Shown piece after piece: positions 11,327 to 21,956 of a DNA stretch of 40,372 nt. The stretch lies in the NCBI GenBank assembly GCA_032718475.1, contig JAUCBJ010001787.1, positions 1 through 40,372 on the forward strand. The letters are read 5' to 3'. The notes beneath the pieces were generated by a model that was given only the letters and a program-made list of their open reading frames with translations, ran no database searches and was not told the origin of the DNA. The stretch's first letter is position 1. The number at the start of each line of letters is the position of its first letter. The stretch is from Nemertoderma westbladi (Eukaryota > Xenacoelomorpha > Nemertodermatida > Nemertodermatidae). The position numbers and the translations under genes are program-made.

Positions 11327-12998
11327 AATGCGCATGAGGTGCTTGAGACATTGGAGAAACGGCCTACTCGACCGCAACCACTACAAACCTATGCGGGAAG
11401 AACTAGAGTAGGTTGGTACTTTACTGGCCCTTCCCGTAGAACCCTGATGGAAAGGTTACCACAAGAACAGGTATACCAGGTAAGTGAATGGGAAGAGGAG
11501 AACAGTGAGGTAGACGAACCAACTGAGGGAACACCATACTCCTCAGATAATGATGACATCCATCAGCTCTTTGAAGAGGAGAAGACCATCGACCTCCTTA
11601 CGGAAAACGAAACTTGGCAAAACCAAGTGAATCTATGTCATCTCATTCATCCAGATGAACCAGTGTATAACGACGAACTTAATGAAGTGATAGATCGCTA
11701 TAACGCGAAAACTCGAGATGAACACGCCGTACGATTCTTCACTCAAGAGGCTGTAGAGCCCAATTCCTACGATAAGGCCCTATCTGTAGAAGAAGAAAGA
11801 GCTAAGCAGATCCAGGAGACAACTACACGTTTTCTCAAAGATCAAGGCAGATACGAAATTGGTCTGCCATTTAGAAAGAGAGAACCTAAATTCATAAACA
11901 ACCGACTCTTGGCGGAGAAAAGAATTGCGCAACTACATCGACGCCTTACGGCAAATACTTCTGCTAAGGAAATGTACCAGGCTCAATTGGAAAAATTTAT
12001 TAGCAAGGGATATGCGGAGAGAGTACCTGATGGAACACCCACAACTGAGAGAACGTACTATCTAACACATCATTACGTTCCCAAACCCGGTAAACCCAAT
12101 GAAGTCCGGGTAGTATTTGACGGCTCCGCCCTCTACATGGGCCAATCCCTTAATTCCGAGTTGTTGCCAGGACCCAACTTACTCCAATCCTTGTTGGGAA
12201 TACTCCTAAGATTACGACAATATTCCATCGCTTTCGCCTCCGATATAGAAGGCATGTTCTTACAAGTTAAGGCGCTGGATAGGGATCGAGACAGCCTACG
12301 ATTTCTGTGGTGGCCGGAAGGGGACCTCAACCAGAAACTGGTTTAGTACTGGATGACCATCCAGGCTTTTGGGATCATCTCAAGCCCTTCAAACGCCTGC
12401 TCAGTAGTGCGCACCACTGCTGATGACAACCGGGACGCCTTCTCTAAAGAGGTGATCGACAACATCAAACGGGATATATACATGGACGACAATTTAAAGT
12501 CCCTCCCATCGGTAGAAGAAGCCATTGATGTCGCCAAAGGAACGGTAGAGTGCTTGAAAAGAGGTGGATTTCGATTAACTAAATTCACCAGCAACTCCCG
12601 TGAGTTTCTGGAATCGATCCCCATAGAAGAACGAGGGGTTAAAGATCTAGATCTAATCAAAGACGATCTTCCAGAAACCAAGACGCTTGGTTTGAAATGT
12701 GACACGGAGAGAGATATCCTGTTTTTCCAGCTAAAACAGTGAGATAATCCAGTTCGGACTAAACGGATTTGTCTAAGTATCCTGAGCACTTATTTCGATC
12801 CATTGGGATTTATTAGCCCTGTTATATTGATTGCTCGGAGTTTAGTACAACAAATGTGGCTTGAAAACCACTCATGGGACGATCCACTTAAGGGATAACT
12901 ATTAAAGAAGTGGATGAAATGGGAAGATTCTCTACCAGCCATCGAGAACTTTATAATTTCCCGTTCATATTTTGGTCATGTTCTCCCTACGTATTCCT
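11327..12998 (+). pseudogene. Inner BEL reverse transcriptase
   Basis: In frame with the protease. After an acidic linker come the RT approach (YYLTHHYVPKPGK) and the first catalytic aspartate in SDIEGMF (about 12240). The IYMDDN catalytic motif has YMDD at 12479-12490, and RLTKFTSN follows. In-frame stops are TAG 12344-12346, TGA 12740-12742 and TAA 12896-12898. A frameshift lies between about 12930 and 13010. The protein would copy element RNA into DNA in cytoplasmic particles. Length and motif order are normal for BEL/Pao pol. Confidence 0.85.
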
Positions 12999-12999
12999 A

Positions 13000-13602
13000 T
13001 CAACTCATGTGTTTGGAGACGCCAGCGATATGGGAATAGGTATAGTAGCCTACCTGAGAGTTGAAACTCCGGATGGAATCAAGGTCGCCTTGGTTACCTC
13101 TAAGGCCTTGATAAACAACAAGTTGAAAGTTCCTCGAGCGTAGTTAAAAGCGGCTCTATACGCTACAGCCATCGGCCGGAATGTAACAGAACAGATCGAC
13201 TATCCACTGGAGAAAACTGTCTATTGGACCGATGCGTTGCTCGTGTAGGAGTATATAACCAATGAAGTCTGTCAGTTCAGCGTCTTCGTTACCAACAGAG
13301 TAGCCATTATACTTAGTCGCACGAAGATAGATCAATGGAGACATTGCCCCGGAACGATTAATCCAGCAGACATCGCCTCCAGGGGAGCAACTCCACAAGA
13401 ACTGATAGATACTCCAGACTGGTTAGGTGGACCCGACTTCCTAAGCAAAGAAGAGGATGAATGGCCTCCTCATCTTACTACGGCGGAGATTAGACAGGCC
13501 AAGGGAGCGGAGAAAGTCAAACCTAAAATTCGGGCGAGTAAATCGAAGTTATTCAAACCCGCGATAGATCTGTCTGTACTACACGTTTCCGGAGACGATG
13601 CT
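13000..13602 (+). pseudogene. Inner BEL RNase H region
   Basis: FGDASDMGIG at about 13012-13041 is the start of the BEL RNase H fold with its first catalytic aspartate. YWTDA near 13222 gives another. INPADIASRGA (about 13357-13389) is the conserved end of the domain. In-frame TAG stops lie at 13141-13143 and 13246-13248. The frame then stays open into the integrase part. Confidence 0.8.
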
Positions 13603-14628
13603 TTGGATCCCCAATTCCCCGCCACAAATAAGTCTGTTGTGGAAATCAGAGAGAGAGATTGGAAATCTGGAACGCCGGACGTCTCGCAAGGACTCTCACC
13701 CCTCCTGCAGAGAGCGATACATCATTATAGTTCCTGGAATCCGCTCTGTAAGGCTGTTACCTATTTAAAGCGATGTTTTCATCATCACTACTCCAGGACG
13801 AAAACCACTAGTGATACCGCTCCACTGACATCTGCGCAGGTCCATGTTGTTAAAGATCTTCCCCAATACAAGATATCCGACAGGTTTCTGAAGGAGAAGA
13901 TCAGTTACCAGGAGCATGAAGAAACAAATAAGCAGATACTGAGACTCCTACAATGCCATGAGGATTCCGATAAGTATTTCCTGTTGTTGAGAAATCCACA
14001 GATGCGCTTAAGGGATCGTTTCTCTAGCACAATGATAGATGGGTTGATACGTGTTGGAGGAAGATTAACGAATGCTCCATTATCCTTTGACACTAAGTTT
14101 CCCATACTCATTAGAAATCTTGAAATACAAATCAAGATGATTGTAGATGTTCACAGTAAACTTTATCATGCTGGTAGAGAACGAGTTCTCAGCGAAATTC
14201 GAACTCGCTATTATTTATTTATAATTATTTATAACCGGCAAACTTGGCAACTTATGCAGTTGTTATCCCGTCGTTTCGCTGACCATTTCGAGAAACATTA
14301 TCTACCTACGCTACAACTTCGAACTAAGTGGTTTGCGCAGCAAGAAATCGTCGGCGCCGGAGACATGGTCCTTATTGTAGATTCAGATCTTCCACGTAAG
14401 CGGTGGCAGACAGGGCGTATCATCGAGACTCATATCTCGGAGGATGGTTTGGTGCGATCGGTTGAACTCGTCGTCATGCGACGTAACTTTAAGAAACCGG
14501 AAATCGTCTTCGAGACACAGCAACTCAATCGCCCAGTTGGTCGTTTATGTTTACTGGAAAGAGGCAGAGAACTATGGAAGGCAAGATACTCTTCCCACGA
14601 CCACCTCCCTAATCCCACAAACATCTAG
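13603..14628 (+). pseudogene. Inner BEL integrase remnant lacking the catalytic core
   Basis: The frame continues openly from the RNase H part and ends at TAG 14626-14628. It contains the integrase N-terminal region (RVGGRL at about 14050) and the first half of the HHCC zinc-binding domain (HSKLYHAGRERVLSEIRTRY). At about 14215-14245 it jumps straight to the C-terminal region (LMQLLSRRFADHF and GDMVLIVDSDLPRKRWQTGRI), which is DUF5641-like. The CxxC half of the zinc domain and the whole rve core with its D, D and E residues are absent. Roughly 300 residues are missing compared with a normal BEL integrase. The copy could not integrate with its own enzyme. Confidence 0.85.
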
Positions 14629-16344
14629 GGACTCCCCAACGTAACAGCGTCTGGAGTGGGTGTGTGACTCTATTATTTTATATTTGTTCTTATTATTTTA
14701 TATTTATGTATGTATTATTATGTAATTTTATTATAATCGTTTTCTTTAATTTTATTTAGTAGAATGTTATTTTAGCGATTATTTAGTAGATTAGTGCCAT
14801 ATATATATTCGCGTTTATTACTTAATTACTTATATATTATATTTAGTGCGACGGCGAGAAATAATTCTTTTCTCTTTCCTTACTGTTCGTAGTACATTAT
14901 AAATACGTGACTACAGTAAGATGAAATGTCCGTACTTATTAAAGTACTATAAAGCTCCTACTATATTCAAGTATTATTGGTAAGTAGAGTATTAGGAATG
15001 CAAAATTCAGATCCTCGTGTCTCAGCTAAACCAAGCTCTGGGTAGACCTTGGAAACGACTTGCCTCTTCTCACTGACATTGCTTCTTGTGATATTGCTCT
15101 CATACCGTATCTTAAATAATACATATAGTAGCGTGATGTCCCTTTAACAGTAGCGTACAACGCAAATAAATCTGTTAAACCCTTTGACCATCTGTAATTC
15201 TAGTCGATTAAGATATCGCGGCACCCACCGATATACTTGAAAGACAAAATTCTAGAATCAGTGGTTAACGTCCCCAGACAAGTTCTGGAATAAACTGGTG
15301 CCCATCTTAAATATTAACTATTAATATTTATAAAATCTGTCAAACAGATACAATAGAGTAACTACTTACAAGTTAACTCTAGAAAATCTATAAATTAAAA
15401 TCTGTAAAATTTTAGATCCTTTAAAATTCTAGTCTATTAAGATATCGTAGCACTTACCGATACTCTTAAAAAGACCAATTTCCTAGAATCAAGGATCCCA
15501 GTCCCCAGACATGTTCTGGAATAAAATTGTGTCTATTTAATATTAAATAATAAAATTTACGGGAATAACTTTAAATTCATCTTTTAATGAATTTGATAAA
15601 TTGTCATTTTTATACAATTTATAACATTCCCAAAATTCCATAAATTAATAGATCATGGGAGCGGAGATTCACCCTATTAAGTGTATTAGTGTGCGAGAAT
15701 CTCCAATATATAGTCAATAGACGATAAAATTCATGAAATCATGTATAAAGAGGAATATTGACAATTAAAGAATTACTATTAAATAGCATCCCAGATCTGT
15801 ATGCATGAGAATTACCCTAATTCTACTGCTAGCTTTCCATAATGTCACCATGGCAACAACCATGCTAGAATTAGAAGTGAGTTAAAAGAACAATAAAGGT
15901 TAGCCCCATTGAATAGCATAAGGAATAAATAGCATACTGCTAGTATCCCAGGATACCCAATAATAACGTGGCATTCTGGAAGGCACTTGACTAACGGATA
16001 AATGGCCCGAATGTGTGCGGTTTGTGACAGTTGTGTGGAATTTGTGTGTTTATAGGTGAATGTTACTACTAAAGTGTGTTTACAGTAGCGAGTCGCAATT
16101 GTGAAAGTAGCCCTAACTCTCCAGTAAGAACCTGAAGTAAATCTAAGCCTTTGGGACGGACGGTGGAGTGACTCGCGCTGGTTGTTGCGGTCGTTGTGCA
16201 GCTACTACGTTGGCGATAGGCACATCGGCGAAAGTACACCAGCGCTGAGGATCTTGCGCTGTCCGGGGGCCGAGAGGGGTAGGCAGCGACGCCCGCTAGC
16301 CTAATTATAACTAATTATAATATTGATAAACTCATATAGCAGCT
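14629..16344 (+). other. AT-rich non-coding spacer after pol in inner BEL
   Basis: No open frame of note. It contains a direct repeat (15197-15330 and 15426-15558) and several AT-only stretches. A GC-richer segment at about 16140-16300 leads into the next reading frame. Confidence 0.5.
15197..15558 (+). repeat. Direct repeat, two copies 229 bp apart
   Basis: ATTCTAGTC-ATTAAGATATCG starts at 15197 and at 15426. Both copies share the later block CCCCAGACA-GTTCTGGAATAAA and end in an AATATT-rich run, each about 134 bp. Confidence 0.75.
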
Positions 16345-17705
16345 ATGACTGAGTTGATAGAAGATGATCTTGGTATCAGGGAGCGATATACTCTACCATT
16401 ACAAGCGTTTGTTGATAGCTTGATACGCGGCGACGCTGGTCCAACTACTACGGAGGACGATGGTCGTTATATCGAACCGCCGATGTCCCAAGAGCAACTT
16501 ACGCGTGAATTGGACTATCGAAAATTCACTGCTCGCTATACGCATCGTAATGGTACGCATATGGACTTCTTAACTACTGGTCATCCTATCGATTTACACG
16601 ATACGGACGATTTCGATACCGAAAGGGAAATGGTACTATTTAAATATCCTACCCAGCGGAGTCGGAACGATAAACTGAAAATAGAATGCGAAAATTCTAT
16701 TCGAAATCGACTCGAAAGAGAAGACGTTAAAGAACCGGATAAACGCAGTAACTCCAACGTATATTTGGAATTCTTGAGAGAAACATTGTAAAACCGAATA
16801 AATATCACCCGCGTTTCCCCTACAAGACGTGCGTCTTTGGTATTATTGCGATGAATGCCCAAGACCCAACCAACAAACGGAAAGACATAAACATCCGTGG
16901 AGACGTTGCTTTAAACACGGTTTTACTCGCTATATTTACGGGAGTTTCGAGCGAAACTTGTTCGATGTATCACCTACGCTCATTCGATTCAAACGATCCT
17001 TAAATAAACCTATGATCAGAGTTCCGGAATACTCAGTCAGACCTCCTCATCCCCTAGTTAAGACCTCAGACTCTTGATCCTAATAGTATCACGGATCCTC
17101 CCGAACTGTACTCACTGTTCAAAGATCTAGTGTTACCCGAACAGTTAGTCGGTGGCACCCCGGTTGTGAGCTCCCTAGACATTCACCCATCTTACCTAGT
17201 CGGATTGGGACACGGACATCTAATATCGCCATTCAACCGTATCATCGTCCCTGTTTAACCCGATACAACCTGTCACCAAGGCGGAGGAGAGAGTTGTACG
17301 CAACGCGTTAGACACTATTCGTCAAAAGATCGGAAAAGGAACCTATAATTGTTTAGAGAAACGTAAATTGCAGCAGCAAGTCCAAGCGGTAAACGAATTA
17401 GCTTTATCTCAGTTCGATCAGGAAATCCAGAATCTCTAAGAAGATATCGAACTTGGACGACCCTATTCTCTGCAAGAGTTTTTGGACGAATGCATCCAAC
17501 GATAAGCGGAGGAAAATCAGCTCGAGGAGAAGCATATCGAAATGGACGAGACATCGACCGTAACCCTAAACCTTCCGATGCAATTGTATTGCACCCTTTA
17601 CCCAGGAGTTATAGCCACCTAGTAAAGTGGCTCGCCCCAAAGAGAAAAGGACTCTTGCTAGCCTCAAAAAAACTGCGTAAACGCCGTCCGCGCAAGAAAG
17701 ACTAA
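16345..17705 (+). pseudogene. Decayed third reading frame of inner BEL, product unknown
   Basis: ATG at 16345 opens a 148-codon frame with an acidic N-terminus (MTELIEDDLGIRERYTLPLQ). Coding-like sequence then continues in successive frames. At about 16829-17077 there is a CxxC with a later C and H (YCDECPRPNQQTERHKHPW, then RRCFKHGF). At about 17058-17262 there is an open frame including PQTLDPNSITDPPELYS. From about 17263 a helical, glutamine-rich segment (LQQQVQAVNELALSQF) has in-frame stops at about 17440 and 17503. Codon use is CpG-rich compared with the AT-rich spacer. No signal peptide or membrane segment is visible, so nothing positive supports an envelope protein. It may be an accessory or captured gene. 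Confidence 0.45.
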
Positions 17706-17783
17706 CTGTTTAGAGTATTTTTATATTTTAGAAACTGTGATTTTGTATATTTTATAGACTCAAATCCCATTTTCTGGGAGCGG

Positions 17784-18922
17784 TGTAAAAGCTTTTGCGG
17801 ATGTAACAAGCTATTTTTCTCAGCAATATACCGAGTAGGTATTTTAGCGGACATAACAAGCGATTTTGCCCGCTATTTCTGCATGTGTGCTTTAGCGGAC
17901 ATAAAAAGCCATTTTTCTCCGCAATAAGCTCAAATACTCTAAACATCGGAACTCAGATGACGACATCTATCAGCTGTGTCCACGTGTAACTTTTTCTTTG
18001 TTCTTTGTTCGTTCTTTGTTCGGTCGACCAATCAGAGCGGTTTTCACTCTGTGTTGGACATTGTATACAGAAACTCACGCAATTCAGTCAGGGTGTATTT
18101 TTCCTAAGCCTAGAACACCGGCTGTGGAATTATTCTGTGTTTCAGACTTTAGCCAAACATTAGTAGGCTTTGATCATAGAAACGTATAACTGTTATCACA
18201 GTACATCACGATATAACTCAATGCATTAAGACCTTTCACCGCATTATTTTACTGCTATTTGCTGTCGGTTATTAATTGTATCAGTTGATTGAATATTGTT
18301 ATATTTTGAGAATATCGATAAATAATCAGAAAACCCCAATCTTCTTGATATACTGAAGGTTAGAGAGACCGGTTACATATAACAATTGCGACTGACATTA
18401 AAGTGGTTTTGTAGTGAATCTAATGCTATTTCATAGGCCCTACATGTATCAGTTGCTGTTCTCTTTATATGTGACTAAAATTAGTGAAGGTTGGCAGATC
18501 GGTGTGCAGCATTGTGCGGTAGTGTGCATGAGTGTGATAGATAACAAAGCATCTCCTAAAGAATGCGCTTTATACGTGAATCATTAGCCATCCCGTTGTG
18601 TCTAGTGTAAGTCATAACTCTGTTTACATATTTAGAGCGCCACGTCCTAAAGGAACTGTTAATATTACCCGAAAGTGAATAATATTTGTCAGAGATTATA
18701 TATTAGTGATCAATCGAATAATACAGTAGGCCTACACCGCAATAAGGTCAGAGCTTCCGAATCCAGTCTCCCGGGTATATCCAGCGGGTGAATGGTCGCA
18801 CATAGGCTGGCTTCGGCTAATGTAGTGTATCAAATACTTGTCATAGGCTAAAGTCGATTTATAACCAAAAAAGACACTTAAATTTGGCAGGTTAAACTGC
18901 TAAAGGTCTAAAAGCGCGAACA
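17784..18922 (+). repeat. 3' LTR of inner BEL element
   Basis: 1139 bp, TGTAAAAGC to GCGCGAACA, preceded by a short purine run GGGAGCGG that may be the plus-strand primer site. It lacks 8 bp and 31 bp present in the left LTR and otherwise differs at about 15 positions. GAGCG follows at 18923-18927. Confidence 0.92.
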
Positions 18923-18927
18923 GAGCG
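18923..18927 (+). repeat. Target site duplication GAGCG, right copy
   Basis: Matches 4075-4079 exactly. The outer BEL frame resumes in phase at 18928. Confidence 0.92.
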
Positions 18928-20770
18928 AGTCTGTTTCGTGATGAAGCTTGCGCTTACACATTCTTAAGTGAAGTTCATCGATTTACTGAGTTGAGGTCCT
19001 CAGCTCCACGAATAAAACAGTTGGAAGATCCATTAGCGACACTAGTCGATCTGGAATCTGCCAGAGATCTGATAGATCAGGAGCGAGAAATTAATAATAA
19101 AATCCTGCAGTGGTTAAACAAGGATTCCGCTGAGTCTGGAAGTTACGGCATAAGCATGTCTGTCAAAGATATCCGATCACTAAAAATTATGGAAAGAACT
19201 GTGAATAAACTCGACAATGGTCACTTTGAAGTGGGTATGTTGTGGAGACGCAAGGAGCCTGTGTTGATTAACAATTACGAACTAGCAGTGAGCCGTATGA
19301 AAGCGGTTCGAAAGCGACTATTAAAGGATCCAGAGATTCTCAGACAATATAAGTTTCAGATAGATGACTATCTTCAGAAGGGTTACGCTGTAAAGATGGA
19401 GAGACCTGATATCATAAGTCCACAGACTTACTATCTACCCCACCATTACGTCGTTCATCCAGATAAACCAGGACGAGTGCGAGTGGTGAACGATTGCCGC
19501 CTACCATATCAAGGTATGTCTTTAAACAGCTAATTAATGGATGGTCCAAATTTAAACAATTTACTAGCGAGTATCCTTATGCGATTCCGACAGCGTAAAG
19601 TCGCGTTTACTTGCGATATCGAGGCCATGTTCCACCAGGTATATGCTCTCGACGCTGATAAAGAAAGTCTTAGATTTCTGTGGTACGATAATGACGAACT
19701 GAGTGGTGAACCAGTTGTTTACCAGATGGTTGTCCGCATTTTTGGCGCTCGAGACAGTCCCAATGGGACATTGTGGATTCTTAACTGCTGACTGTCAAAC
19801 AGAATATTATCCCGCAGCAGTTATAGAGAGTGTCAAGCAGTGTTTCTATATGGACGATGGATTGGAGAGTTTGGATACCGAGGAGGAAGCTATAGATCTT
19901 GCCCACGGGATCAAGAGTTGCTTAGCAACAGGTGGATTTAACCTCACCAAATTTACAAGTAATTATCCAGCCGTTATTGATTCGTTTGATAAGAAAGAGC
20001 GAGATAAAAGTCTTAGTGAAATCGAACTGGAGTTTGATGACATTCCTACTACCAGAGTGTTAGGACTCACTTGGAACCCAGCTACAGACTGCTTCAGTGT
20101 TCGGGTGCGCGATGTAACAACTGCGCCAATATTGACAAAAAGAGTTTGTTTGTCAACTTTAAGTCGACTTTTCGACCCACTCAATTTAATTAGTCCAGTT
20201 ATTCTTCAAGCGAGAATTTACATGAGATCGATATGGAAGGCCGGTGTAGAATGGGATACACCCATTATAGGCGAGGTAAGTGCATCATGGCGCGAGTGGG
20301 AGAGCCAATTACCAATACTCTGTGAGCTTAAATTTCCCCGCGTTTATTTTCCTTCACAAAGTAAATTCCCAACCGAAATGGATCTTCATTTATTTAGCGA
20401 TGCAAGTGATAATGGGTTCGGAGTCACAGCTTATCTTAGGAGACAATTATCGGAAGGTGAGTTTGAAACGTCACTAGTGACGTCACGAGCTCGAATCCGA
20501 CCATTGGAATATATGTCCACACCTCGTGCTGAACTTCAAGCAGCGTTATTGTCAGTGTCAGTAGCTAAGTCGGTAATCAAAGCATTATTAATCGATTTGA
20601 CGGCTTATTATTGGACAGATGCGTCGATGGTATTGATTTATTTAAACCACGAACAGGTATAGTTTCGTACTTTTGTAGCAAACCGCAGAGCAGAAATTCT
20701 TGATTTCACAACCAGGTTTCAGTGGCGACACTATCCAGGTGAAATAAATCTGCGGATATTGCGTCCAGAG
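18928..20770 (+). pseudogene. Outer BEL reverse transcriptase and RNase H
   Basis: Open from 18928. It contains the RT approach (YYLPHHYVVHPDKPG) and the first catalytic aspartate in CDIEAMFHQV (about 19614). The frame is cut by TAA 19531-19533. A frameshift near 19770-19790 moves the reading into the frame that holds FYMDDG (YMDD at 19847-19858) and LTKFTSN. RNase H begins at LFSDASDNGFG (about 20392) and includes YWTDAS (about 20608). TAG at 20660-20662 and a 1-base shift near 20745 break the end of the domain. The motif order matches the inner element but the sequence is clearly a different BEL lineage. Confidence 0.85.
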
Positions 20771-20772
20771 GA

Positions 20773-21956
20773 ATGATGCCTTCTGAATTCTCAAAGTCTG
20801 GGGTACTAGACCTGTGGTTACACGGACCAGACTTTCTTAGGCAGTCTCAGGAATACTGGCCTGCGTTTCTTGACTATCGTAATGTTAAGCTGCCTGATAA
20901 AGCTGAAGTGAAGGTTGCTAAACATATCCGTTCTAAAGTCAAGGTAAGTCTTCGAACTCGTAAGACAACTGGCAAAAAGATGTCAATAGCTGCTGTGGGG
21001 CGGGAACTTTTAACATCTCAAGATATTGGCTATCGCTATAACTACAGGTTACAAGACCACGTATTACCGTGGCAACATCCTGTAAATATGGTAAGTAGAG
21101 TTACACCTGTAGAAGTATCTTTAGATCAGTGTGAAATGCCAGAAGTAACAGGAAATGTGCGTATCAATACTTCAGAACCCGCACATTTGACTTTATATAC
21201 TTTAAGATCTCGCACTACCAATGAGGTGAGTAATAAAAGGGAAGGGCTTCCACTTCCACTCCCCATTGCCTCTGTTGGTGATTTGGGCCCAGTGGAGTCT
21301 GATGCCATAGAGGTTATTGACCTTACGGACATTGACAATGGTGTTAATGTACTGAGTAATCCGACAACAGATTTGGATAATGTTCCAGATTATCCGCCTG
21401 AAAGTATAATGGCAAAATCAATAGATATAGCTAAGGTGAGTGACATAGTGACGTCATCGGTTGACCCAGCGCTTAAAGTGCCGTGTAAACAAAGGAAAAT
21501 ACCAACAATTTCAGATGACGATAGATATTTATTCGACCGACTTTATCTAACAAGTTCATCTTGGATGGACATGGTTAGGAAAGCAGCGTGGATATGTCGT
21601 ATTGCGACATTCTGTGGCAAGCCTAAGGGTTGGGATAGGTCTGACTGGCGTAAGAAAACCATACGAGAAATGCCCCGCAGACTAACGCTGGATGAACTGG
21701 ACAGAGCCGAACTGCTGATAATAAGACATTTTCAGATTAGGTTCTATTTACATGAGTACAATTCATTGGCAATTGGGAAACCGATAGGACAGTCACCACT
21801 TACCAAGTGGAGTCCTGTCATTGAAAATGACGTTTTATGTCACAATTCCAAGTTACAATCTTGTGACATATCAAGTAAGTTTCTTTTCCCTATTATAATA
21901 CCACCACATTTTGAGTTGCAATGTGCCATGATCTGGGATGCACATCTCAGACTTAA
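20773..21956 (+). pseudogene. Outer BEL integrase N-terminal region
   Basis: Follows RNase H and contains LWLHGPDFL, the usual BEL linker after the ASRG motif. A long polar linker comes next, then the pre-integrase helix region (LTLDELDRAELLIIRHFQ). The frame ends inside the zinc-domain approach because a transposon was inserted at a TTAA at 21953-21956. The downstream sequence from 23232 continues the same domain, and the interruption leaves phase unchanged when one TTAA is counted. The linker carries AGGTAAGT or AGGTGAGT at 20942, 21224 and 21434. Confidence 0.75.

Larger units (their letters stand above)
4080..18922 (+). mobile_element. Inner BEL/Pao LTR retrotransposon, full-length but defective
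   Basis: A 14.8-kb insertion bounded by direct LTRs (4080-5257 and 17784-18922), each starting TG and ending CA, with GAGCG duplicated on both sides. The internal order is leader, gag, aspartic protease, RT, RNase H, integrase remnant, then 3.1 kb of extra sequence before the 3' LTR. By eye the LTRs differ by about 15 substitutions plus an 8-bp and a 31-bp indel, so the insertion is fairly recent. In contrast the coding region has eight in-frame stops, at least two frameshifts and no integrase core. It is inserted in the coding region of another BEL element. Confidence 0.93.

Noticed and set aside
16345-17705. Envelope gene of an endogenous retrovirus
   Set aside because: The position fits, but there is no signal peptide, no fusion or cleavage motif and no transmembrane segment in any frame. 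It is left as unknown.
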